NCBI GenBank assembly: GCA_937877765.1
Contig: CALGBN010000509.1
Location: 1 to 5,177 of the forward strand
Direction of reading: 5' to 3'
Source of the DNA: Candidatus Bathyarchaeota archaeon
GTDB lineage: Archaea; Thermoproteota; Bathyarchaeia; TCS64
DNA: 5,177 nt
Under the pieces are notes generated by a model. It saw only the letters and a program-made list of their open reading frames with translations. It was not told where the DNA came from and did not search any database. A program made the translations under genes and the position numbers. Positions 1-5,177 of the stretch are shown here, piece after piece. Within the stretch, counting starts at the first letter, position 1, and the number at the start of each line of letters is the position of its first letter.

Positions 1-57
1 CCACCGAGATCTACACCGTCTAATTCGTCGGCAGCGTCAGATGTGTATAAGAGACAG
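1..57 (+). other. Illumina Nextera P5/i5 adapter, artificial
   Basis: This is synthetic library sequence, not genome. Positions 1-16 are the last 16 bases of the P5 flow-cell oligo, and 17-24 (CGTCTAAT) are an i5 index that matches my recollection of Nextera XT v2 index S510. Positions 25-38 (TCGTCGGCAGCGTC) are the read-1 primer part, and 39-57 (AGATGTGTATAAGAGACAG) are the Tn5 mosaic end. Genomic DNA begins at 58. The reverse complement of this block is found intact at 5109-5165, so the contig ends look like a 57-bp terminal inverted repeat. The block adds a false tail to the hisS reading frame. Confidence 0.99.
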
Positions 58-1234
58 CCTTGGGTATGTTTTTCTTGTCAGCGTACTCAAACTGTTTTCC
101 GAGTCTTCGACCCATCATATCAACCACCGTTGATATACCTGCATTTCTCAACATCTGGGTAACCTTCAAGGCCTCAACGAGTACCTTCTGGTTAACAGGA
201 GCAACATAGACCTCTGCGCCTAGATGCATATCATCAAAGGCTCCTTTCTCCTCAAGAATAGGTACCAGTCTGTCTACGCCAAAACTTACACCAGTGGCGC
301 AGGTTGATTCACCGCCGAATAGCTCAACGATCTCATCATATCGTCCACCACCAGCAATGCTACCATATTTCTCGAAGCCTTTGGCAATTACCTCGTAAAC
401 TGGTCCGGTGTAGTAATCCAATCCACGTGCAAGACTCAGATCAACTGTAATGTACTCTGCGTAGCCAAATCCCTTGGCGTACTCGTATAGTTTTTCGAGT
501 GCTTCACAGCCTTTTACTCCCTTGGGATAGTCTTGGAGCATTGTTTTTGCCATAGAGAGTACTTCATCTGGGTTTCCTTTGAGTCCAAGCATATCAAGAA
601 GCTTTATGCTGGCTTCTTCATGGGGTGAGGTGCCTCTTAGCTCCTCGATGACGCCGTCACGTCCAATCTTGGCTAGTTTATCCACGGCTCTGAAAGCATC
701 AAGGCTTTTTTCCTCAGGGATACCCGCGAGTTGTATAATGCTTGATAGGATTCTTCTGTCATTGATGTTTATAATGTAGCCTTCAAAGCCAATCTTTGTC
801 ATGGCATCTACTACAGCACTCAATACCTCGGCGTCAGCAATGCTATCTTCGACACCAAAGATGTCAACGTCAGCTTGCCAGAACTCTCTGAACCGTAACT
901 CGCTGGGGCGTTCGTATCTCCAAACTGGGCCAATTGCGTATCGTCTGAAGGGTAGCACTAGGTCACGATGTGAGGCCACCACACGCACGGTACTCGCTGT
1001 CAGCTCAAAGCGTAGTGCGAGCTCCCGGTCTGATTTATCTTTAAAGTTGTATATCTGGTCAATAATATCATCCCCGCTTTTTATCTGAAGCATATCTAGG
1101 TTCTCGAAAGCAGGGGTACCGAGTGGTTCGAAGCCGTAGGCCTCGTATACTTCTCGTACCTGGTCGATTACCCAGTTTTTCTTCATCTGGTCTTCGGGGA
1201 GATAGTCCCTTGTACCTCGTGGTGGCTGGAACAT
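58..1234 (-). CDS. hisS: Histidyl-tRNA synthetase, C-terminus missing
   Basis: Class II aminoacyl-tRNA synthetase that charges tRNA-His with histidine using ATP in the cytoplasm. Counting from ATG 1234, the N-terminus MFQPPRGTRDYLP is typical of the family. Motif 2 lies near residues 105-127 (WRYERP...REFWQADVDIFG). The histidine-specific loop LARGLDYYTGPVYE is near 268-281, the glycine-rich AGGGRYD near 294-300, and motif 3 GVSFGVDRL near 315-323. The anticodon-binding domain starts near 340 and is incomplete. About 392 genomic codons are present; archaeal HisRS is usually somewhat over 400 residues, so roughly the last few dozen are lost. The open frame runs on to a stop at position 20, but its last residues (VSYTHLTLPTN) are translated adapter. 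A GTG at 1240 is also in frame; ATG 1234 is preferred because it fits the family N-terminus and sits about 27 bp from a TATA-like box. The gene follows alaX after 33 bp. Confidence 0.96.
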
Positions 1235-1258
1235 AGGCACGTAAGAGTATGTTCAGCC

Positions 1259-1264
1259 AATAAA
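1259..1264 (-). promoter_or_regulatory. Possible TATA box for hisS (leaderless)
   Basis: Reading the minus strand, TTTATT falls in the short alaX-hisS gap, just after the alaX stop codon. Its centre is about 27 bp upstream of ATG 1234, the usual distance from an archaeal TATA box to the transcription start. No Shine-Dalgarno-like purine run precedes the ATG. Together these suggest a leaderless hisS transcript. The motif is short and AT-rich, so chance is a real alternative, and I see no clear BRE. Confidence 0.4.
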
Positions 1265-1267
1265 GTC

Positions 1268-1906
1268 TTACTCTCTAAGACTGGTTTCTACTCGTTCTTC
1301 TCCGCGTCCAGGGTTCTTACGCTTGAGTTTTATCTCTCCAATCTCGCTTGTGTTCTTTACATGGGTTCCTGCACAGTGCATCTCAACTGGGCCGCATCTC
1401 CATGTACGTATTCCCTTATCATCGACGGTAATGGCTACAGGATGGCCTTCGGTTAGGAAATTGTTTGTTTCTTGCTCGGTTTTCTTTAACAACTCTGGGT
1501 CTAGACGTCCATCATGTTTGTAGTCGGCTCGGTCTTTTCGGTCATCAACATTGCTTCCAGTGCGTTTCATATAACCAAAGTTTTCCCATAGGAAATACTC
1601 CATCATGTGACTAGCACTATGAAGCTTCATTATTCTATATCTTCTATCCCAGTCAAGTACGCCGTGAACGGTGTCACCGACATTGAAGCTTGGAGGGTTC
1701 TCCATGATGTGGACATGTTTCTCATTTTCATCATATTTGGTATAGACTACTGGTTCACCGTTCAATGTTCCTGTGTCACCGTGTTGTCCACCTGACTCAG
1801 CGTAGAAGGCGGTTTGATCTAATTCAACTAAATTATCATTTATACTAACTACGGTTGCATCAAATTCTCGTAGATAATGATCTTCATCGTATAGTCTAAT
1901 GGTCAT
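1268..1906 (-). CDS. alaX: AlaX-type alanyl-tRNA editing hydrolase
   Basis: Free-standing relative of the AlaRS editing domain. This family hydrolyses Ser (or Gly) wrongly attached to tRNA-Ala in trans, protecting against Ala-codon mistranslation. The 212-aa protein is complete. An N-terminal beta-barrel part carries FYAESGGQHGDTG (residues 34-46), followed by the zinc-dependent catalytic core with HSASH (H96, H100) and CAGTH (C178, H182), the four expected zinc ligands. The glycine-rich motif and length fit the medium class (AlaX-M) rather than the short class. There is no aminoacylation domain before it and no C-Ala domain after it, so it is not a broken alaS. The start is ATG 1906, where the protein begins MTIRLYDEDHYLREF; no Shine-Dalgarno site precedes it. 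It lies 40 bp after secY and 33 bp before hisS, all on one strand. The exact amino acid it clears cannot be read from the sequence. Confidence 0.93.
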   Translation of the reverse strand: MTIRLYDEDHYLREFDATVVSINDNLVELDQTAFYAESGGQHGDTGTLNGEPVVYTKYDENEKHVHIMENPPSFNVGDTVHGVLDWDRRYRIMKLHSASHMMEYFLWENFGYMKRTGSNVDDRKDRADYKHDGRLDPELLKKTEQETNNFLTEGHPVAITVDDKGIRTWRCGPVEMHCAGTHVKNTSEIGEIKLKRKNPGRGEERVETSLRE

Positions 1907-1922
1907 AGATACTGAAAATGGG

Positions 1923-1936
1923 TTTATTAGATAAAA
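1923..1936 (-). promoter_or_regulatory. Possible TATA box for alaX (leaderless)
   Basis: The 40-bp secY-alaX gap reads TTTTATCTAATAAA on the minus strand. The TTTTAT part (1936-1931) is centred about 27 bp upstream of the alaX ATG at 1906, placing a predicted transcription start at or next to the start codon. The bases just before the ATG (CAGTATCT) contain no Shine-Dalgarno match. The spacing is the same as at hisS, which strengthens the case, but no clear BRE is visible upstream. Confidence 0.45.
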
Positions 1937-1946
1937 TGGTTGGGGG

Positions 1947-3356
1947 TTAGCCGAAGGCTCCCCTTAGGAAGGGGTACAAGTCCTCTACTTGCTCCTGTAC
2001 CATCGTCTGATAGTACTGGTACAGTATACTTACAGCCAATAAGGCACCCATGCCTGATCCGAATACACCGAAGAACTCGCTAAGCGCAGCAAGTAATCCG
2101 ATGATCATACCACCTATTACCGTGATGGTTGGAATATACCTGTTTAGTAGCTTCTCTAGTGGTTTCCTGCTTCTTCTAAAGCCAGCCACCTGCATCCCTG
2201 ACTGTAGTAGTTGGTCTGCCATCTGGTCTGCTCCTAAGCCTCCAATCTCTAGCCATGTTATGCTGAAGAGCACACAAAAGCCTACTACGATCAAAAGGTA
2301 CAATATTGCTCTTATTGGATCAGCCATGACGCCTGATAGGCTTCCCGGGCTTGTAGTATAGTAGCTTAGTCCACCAATTGCAACTGTTCCTTGTGTGGTT
2401 TGATTGTACATTCCAAACATGTTCAGGAAGAAGTTGCTATTGTCTGTGTTCCAACGCGTCCAGACGAATTGTCCTACTAGTTGGAAGTTTGCGAACATTG
2501 CGTATGCTAGTATTACGGGGATGTTGCTGACGTATAGTAGTTTGATTGGCATCCTGCTTCTATAGCCTCTGTAACTGCTGTGGCTGATAGGTATCTCTAC
2601 TCTCATGCCTTCAACATAGACTACGAATGCGAATACAGCTAGTGTCATTAGGAATCCTATCATGTCTGGATATGTTCCTCTGAACACCCAGTCGAGTGGG
2701 GGTAGTCCACTAAATATTCCTTGGAAGAAGGCGATCAGTGCTCCATATGCTCTTCCGTCAGGAGAGTATGCAAATGGACTTAGGCTCATCCACCAGATAT
2801 TCTGTGTGATTCCAGCTACGATGAATAAGCTGATTCCGCTTCCTATTCCCCAGCCTTTCTGAACTAGCTCGTCAAGCATCATTAGTATGAAGCCTGCTGC
2901 TAATAGCTGGACGAATATCAGTATTGACTGTGTTGTAGTTACTGACCCATAGACTCCGCTGATAATGTATAGTCCTGCTTGTACTATGATCATTACGAAG
3001 CTGAAGACCTTGCTCGCTGTTGTGAACAAACCTCTGTCCTCTGGGTTTGATCTATCAAATGAAATTATATCTGAGCCAGCGAGAAGCTGTATAATCAGTC
3101 CCGCGGTTACAATTGGACCTATACCAAGTTCCATTAGAGAACCTCTGCTTGATGCGAAGATGATTCTCATCGTAGCAAAGGGGTCACCGGTCTCCGTTTG
3201 AGGAATACCGTATAATGGTATTTGGTTCATTATCAAGTAGATAATGAGTGCCGCAGCGGTCCAAAGCAGTCGTGTATTAAATGGTACTTTTCTTTGAGGT
3301 GGTTTAACCTCTGGTATGAAAGGGGATATGGGTTTGAATATATCAAGGAAGCGCAA
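1947..3356 (-). CDS. secY: Preprotein translocase subunit SecY
   Basis: Central pore of the Sec61/SecYEG translocon, which moves unfolded proteins across, or inserts them into, the cytoplasmic membrane. The 469-aa length is normal for archaeal SecY. After a cytosolic N-terminus (PEVKPPQRKVPF, about 15-26) come hydrophobic segments near 30-48, 75-95, 115-137, 145-162, 172-187, 232-250, 272-293, 348-369, 409-427 and 432-450, matching the ten-helix fold. Family landmarks include MELGIGPIVTAGLIIQLLAG (75-94, plug/TM2 region) and GSGISLFI (172-179). The polar loop VEIPISHSSYRGYRSRMP (253-270) is a likely ribosome-contact loop, and a second charged cytosolic loop lies near 385-405. The start is TTG 3356: a TGA sits directly upstream in frame, and the next ATG would remove the conserved N-terminus. 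A GAGGG site lies 7 nt before the TTG. It follows rpl15 by 14 nt, as in other archaeal ribosomal clusters. Confidence 0.97.
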   Translation of the reverse strand: MRFLDIFKPISPFIPEVKPPQRKVPFNTRLLWTAAALIIYLIMNQIPLYGIPQTETGDPFATMRIIFASSRGSLMELGIGPIVTAGLIIQLLAGSDIISFDRSNPEDRGLFTTASKVFSFVMIIVQAGLYIISGVYGSVTTTQSILIFVQLLAAGFILMMLDELVQKGWGIGSGISLFIVAGITQNIWWMSLSPFAYSPDGRAYGALIAFFQGIFSGLPPLDWVFRGTYPDMIGFLMTLAVFAFVVYVEGMRVEIPISHSSYRGYRSRMPIKLLYVSNIPVILAYAMFANFQLVGQFVWTRWNTDNSNFFLNMFGMYNQTTQGTVAIGGLSYYTTSPGSLSGVMADPIRAILYLLIVVGFCVLFSITWLEIGGLGADQMADQLLQSGMQVAGFRRSRKPLEKLLNRYIPTITVIGGMIIGLLAALSEFFGVFGSGMGALLAVSILYQYYQTMVQEQVEDLYPFLRGAFG

Positions 3357-3363
3357 TCATTGT

Positions 3364-3368
3364 CCCTC
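3364..3368 (-). promoter_or_regulatory. Ribosome binding site fixing the secY TTG start
   Basis: GAGGG on the minus strand, within the 14-nt rpl15-secY gap and 7 nt before TTG 3356. It matches the anti-Shine-Dalgarno end of archaeal 16S rRNA and supports the rare TTG start. An ATG at 3360-3358 nearby is out of frame and reaches a stop after five codons. Confidence 0.75.
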
Positions 3369-3370
3369 GG

Positions 3371-3799
3371 TTATGACTCTATGATTGTGCCGCCTGCTTC
3401 TTCAATCTTTTCACGTGCAGAGCTAGTTATTTCAGCTACTTTGATGTTAAGAGGCACATTGATCTTACCCCTGCCAAGTACCTTATCGATACCTAGTGCG
3501 GTTAGGTCAAGCTCGTTACCACCCTTAACACCATAGTCTGTTAGAACCTTTATTGCTAGATCGTTAAGCTCTCCAACGTTTATTGTCTCAGCGTCAGGCT
3601 TTTTCGCGGATGGAGGAAGGAATCCTTTGTTTCTGTATCTATTAGGAGTATACTTTACAGTCCTGATCCAGAAGTGTTTTCTTCCACCTGCTTTTCCCTT
3701 GCCACCGCGTCCACCAGATTTACGGTGTTGACCTACTTGTCCCCAACCCATGTATCTGCTTCCACGTTGTTTACGTACTTTCCGTTCTTTATGTGGCAT
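3371..3799 (-). CDS. rpl15: Large-subunit ribosomal protein uL15
   Basis: Archaeal-type L15, which binds 23S rRNA and helps late assembly of the 50S subunit. At 142 aa it is complete. The basic, glycine-rich N-terminus has KVRKQRGSRYMGWGQ (about 7-21) and the SGGRGGKGKAGGRKH stretch (28-42), which threads into rRNA. The globular C-terminal domain ends with LGRGKINVPLNIKVAEITSSA (108-128), the classic family signature. ATG 3799 is chosen because MPHKERKVRKQRGSR matches the family N-terminus; GTAAT-type extension is not needed, though an in-frame GTG at 3808 exists. A weak GTGAGG site lies 11 nt before the ATG. Only 2 nt separate it from the rpl30 stop, so translation is probably coupled. Confidence 0.96.
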   Translation of the reverse strand: MPHKERKVRKQRGSRYMGWGQVGQHRKSGGRGGKGKAGGRKHFWIRTVKYTPNRYRNKGFLPPSAKKPDAETINVGELNDLAIKVLTDYGVKGGNELDLTALGIDKVLGRGKINVPLNIKVAEITSSAREKIEEAGGTIIES

Positions 3800-3801
3800 A
3801 T

Positions 3802-4275
3802 TTAGCACATCCTCACTGCGAGTTCGTTTATCTTCTCGCCTCTATAGCCGAGTTCACCCTTGTTCCTGTATGGGCGTTTCACTGATTTCTTGAAGCCTTT
3901 CTTTGGTGGGTGAAGCCTGAAGAAGGGTTTGAGTCCTTCTATCTGGTTAATGCTTACCTCACACTTGACTAGTTTCTCAGCCAAATCATCAAAGCCCTCG
4001 AAACCAAGCTCTTTGACATATTCTTCTGTGAGTTTAACATCTCCAGGAGCTTTTCCACGCTTCTCAAGCATAGTCTTTACGGTCTCCACGCTGGGCTCTC
4101 CCCATGTGATCCAGTCCTTTGCCTTCTGAAGCATTCCCTTGTAGTCAGGTCTGTCGTCGATTATTGTAGCGTAGTTGTTACGATCTACTCTTAGCATTTT
4201 GAGGGTGTCCTCTTCACGCTTTGAGACATTTATTGTTCCTCGTATACGTATTACGAGTAAGCTATTCTTCGACAT
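3802..4275 (-). CDS. rpl30: Large-subunit ribosomal protein uL30
   Basis: L30 of the 50S subunit. At 157 aa it is the long archaeal/eukaryotic form (eukaryotic L7 type); bacterial L30 is only about 60 aa. The core fold opens with LLVIRIRGTINVSKREEDTL (6-25), followed by LRVDRNNYATIIDD (28-41). The archaeal extension has a LEKRGK segment (70-75) and the C-terminal FFRLHPPKKGFKKSVKRPY (118-136), rich in Lys and Arg for rRNA contact. ATG 4275 is preferred: it gives MSKNSLLVIRIRG, with a GGTG site 8 nt upstream. The frame stays open upstream to TTG 4290 and GTG 4284, both overlapping the end of rps5. With the ATG start the gap to rps5 is 5 nt. Confidence 0.95.
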   Translation of the reverse strand: MSKNSLLVIRIRGTINVSKREEDTLKMLRVDRNNYATIIDDRPDYKGMLQKAKDWITWGEPSVETVKTMLEKRGKAPGDVKLTEEYVKELGFEGFDDLAEKLVKCEVSINQIEGLKPFFRLHPPKKGFKKSVKRPYRNKGELGYRGEKINELAVRMC

Positions 4276-4280
4276 TAATA

Positions 4281-4913
4281 TCACACCCAATCCGACGGAG
4301 TCATTACCGCCATTGTCTCTTTTAGTGCTTCAAATGTAGCGAATGCAAAGCTGTTAGTTGTTGTCGTCTTACCCCTTGTATCGCTCCAACAGTCCTTGAC
4401 GCCAGCTAGCCTCAACACTTGTTTAGCAGTGTCTCCGGCTACCAAGCCAAGTCCCTGTGGACCGGGTAGTAAGGTTACTATGACGCTTCCTGCTTTTCCT
4501 GTTACCTTGAATGGTAGTGTGTGTCCTTCGCCACAGTCGCATTCCCAGCTTCCACATCCTCTGCGGATGGGGTACAGGTTTAGCTTTGCGAGTCTGATGC
4601 CTTTCTCGATGGCGTTTCTTACTCGTTGTGCTTTACCGAGACCTACACCTATCAAGCCGTTCTCATTGCCTACTGCTACGAGTGCGGTGAATCGACTGGT
4701 CTCTCCTGCGTCTGTTTGTTTCTGGACTAGGTTGATGTTGATTACATCATCCTTTAGGTCTGGCACCAAAGCGTCAATTATCTCGACTTCTTTGATCTTG
4801 TAGCCCTCTTCGAATATTTCGTATATACTAGATACCTGACCATCTAGAACCAGTTTTCCTAGCTCAGTTTTGGGTACCCAGTTATCGAGAGGGTTTTCTC
4901 GTCTTCTACTCAA
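4281..4913 (-). CDS. rps5: Small-subunit ribosomal protein uS5
   Basis: S5 of the 30S subunit, which acts in decoding accuracy and at the mRNA entry side. The 210-aa protein is complete and archaeal in type. Its N-terminal part has WVPKTELGKLVLDG (12-25). The double-stranded RNA-binding-like domain includes FTALVAVGNENGLIGVGLGKA (75-95). Next is RRGCGSWECDCGEGH (117-131), with C120, C125, C127 and H131 set out like a zinc site. The C-terminal domain has the GLGLVAGDTAKQVLRLAGVKD block (154-174). The start is TTG 4913: an in-frame TAG lies five codons upstream and no ATG or GTG comes between. A GAGGAG site sits 7 nt before it. The start overlaps the end of rpl18 by 8 nt, suggesting translational coupling. 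Confidence 0.96.
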   Translation of the reverse strand: MSRRRENPLDNWVPKTELGKLVLDGQVSSIYEIFEEGYKIKEVEIIDALVPDLKDDVININLVQKQTDAGETSRFTALVAVGNENGLIGVGLGKAQRVRNAIEKGIRLAKLNLYPIRRGCGSWECDCGEGHTLPFKVTGKAGSVIVTLLPGPQGLGLVAGDTAKQVLRLAGVKDCWSDTRGKTTTTNSFAFATFEALKETMAVMTPSDWV

Positions 4914-5108
4914 CGCTATTCTCCTCTATGCGTGTTTTGACCTCATCGAAGTGGCTTGGAAGTGCCTCAGGTCTTAGTCCACGACGAAGATAGACTGAGA
5001 ACCTTCTCTCGTACTCGATGGGGTCTTCTATGTTTTTAGCGTAATCTGCAATCACTTCGCCACGCATGGCTTCCTGTGATGGCACAAAATCGCTGTTAAA
5101 TGGTATGT
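4906..5108 (-). CDS. rpl18: Large-subunit ribosomal protein uL18, 3' part only
   Basis: Only the last 66 codons are present; the 5' part is beyond the contig, cut by the right adapter at 5109. The fragment starts IPFNSDFVPSQ and contains MRGEVIADYAKNI and FSVYLRRGLRPEALPSHFDEV, ending ENSVE at a TAG. These are features of the C-terminal extension of archaeal uL18 (the eukaryotic L5 type), which binds 5S rRNA in the central protuberance; bacterial uL18 lacks this extension. The gene lies directly upstream of rps5, the standard archaeal order, and its end overlaps the rps5 TTG start in the shared TTGAGTAG. Confidence 0.9.
4921..4926 (-). promoter_or_regulatory. Ribosome binding site fixing the rps5 TTG start
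   Basis: GAGGAG on the minus strand, inside the rpl18 coding end and 7 nt before TTG 4913. It is a strong Shine-Dalgarno match and supports TTG as the true rps5 start. Its spacing is the same as at the secY TTG. Confidence 0.75.
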
Positions 5109-5177
5109 CTGTCTCTTATACACATCTGACGCTGCCGACGAATTAGACGGTGTAGATCTCGGTGGTCGCCGTATCAT
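5109..5177 (-). other. Illumina Nextera P5/i5 adapter, artificial
   Basis: Synthetic library sequence in the opposite orientation to the left end. Positions 5109-5127 (CTGTCTCTTATACACATCT) are the reverse complement of the Tn5 mosaic end, and 5128-5141 are the read-1 primer part. Positions 5142-5149 (ATTAGACG) are the complement of the same i5 index seen at 17-24, and 5150-5177 are 28 of the 29 bases of the P5 oligo. Genomic DNA ends at 5108, inside rpl18. Confidence 0.99.

Noticed and set aside
39..57. Tn5 mosaic end as evidence for a natural Tn5-like transposon
   Set aside because: It is joined directly to the Nextera primer, an 8-base index and the P5 oligo, and no transposase gene is present. 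It comes from library tagmentation.
801..1088. 95-codon plus-strand open frame opposite hisS
   Set aside because: It is antisense to the HisRS motif 2 region; its low-complexity Ser/Thr-rich composition is typical of shadow frames.
1268..1906. alaX as a broken remnant of alanyl-tRNA synthetase
   Set aside because: The frame is intact with its own ATG and stop, contains all four zinc ligands, and has no aminoacylation-domain or C-Ala remains on either side.
1907..1946. Terminator hairpin after secY
   Set aside because: The 40-bp gap has short T runs but no convincing inverted repeat; the AT-rich part is better explained as a promoter element for alaX.
2050..2361. 103-codon plus-strand open frame opposite secY
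   Set aside because: It is antisense to conserved SecY helices; its hydrophobic look reflects the complement of membrane-segment codons.
3358..3360. ATG as an alternative start for secY
   Set aside because: It is out of frame with secY and meets a stop after five codons; TTG 3356 is in frame and well placed after GAGGG.
3222..3536. 104-codon plus-strand open frame across the rpl15-secY junction
   Set aside because: It spans the ends of two real genes on the other strand and the ribosome binding site between them, with no recognisable domain.
4396..4803. 135-codon plus-strand open frame opposite rps5
   Set aside because: It lies wholly antisense to a well-conserved ribosomal protein gene, has no family resemblance and no convincing start signal. 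It is a shadow frame.

Overview
This is a metagenomic or single-cell style contig of archaeal chromosomal DNA, about 5.05 kb (positions 58-5108). It is capped at both ends by untrimmed Illumina Nextera adapter (1-57 and 5109-5177). The archaeal origin is clear from the proteins: uL30 is the long archaeal form (157 aa), uL18 carries the archaeal C-terminal extension, uS5 has a Cys-rich putative zinc site, and SecY and HisRS are of archaeal type. The ribosomal genes keep the order uL18-uS5-uL30-uL15-SecY, the 3' half of the archaeal spc-type cluster. I cannot assign a phylum by eye.

All genes lie on the minus strand, so transcription runs from high to low coordinates. The order is: rpl18 3' part (4906-5108), rps5 (4281-4913), rpl30 (3802-4275), rpl15 (3371-3799), secY (1947-3356), a 40-bp gap, alaX (1268-1906), a 33-bp gap, then hisS (58-1234, cut before its C-terminus by the left adapter). 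The plus strand holds only antisense shadow frames. There is no gene-free stretch over 300 bases, and I saw no RNA gene, CRISPR array or natural mobile element.

The window splits into two expression modules. rpl18 to secY is tightly packed (8-nt overlap, then gaps of 5, 2 and 14 nt). Each start has a Shine-Dalgarno-like site, and two genes (rps5, secY) use TTG starts forced by in-frame stops just upstream. alaX and hisS have no Shine-Dalgarno site. Each has an AT-rich TATA-like element centred about 27 bp upstream of its ATG, the pattern expected for leaderless archaeal transcripts.

Functionally this is a translation and secretion neighbourhood: large- and small-subunit ribosomal proteins, the Sec translocon pore, a trans-editing enzyme for mischarged tRNA-Ala, and histidyl-tRNA synthetase. 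I found no previously undescribed system. The most striking signal, a perfect 57-bp terminal inverted repeat, is sequencing adapter, and it creates a false C-terminus on hisS.
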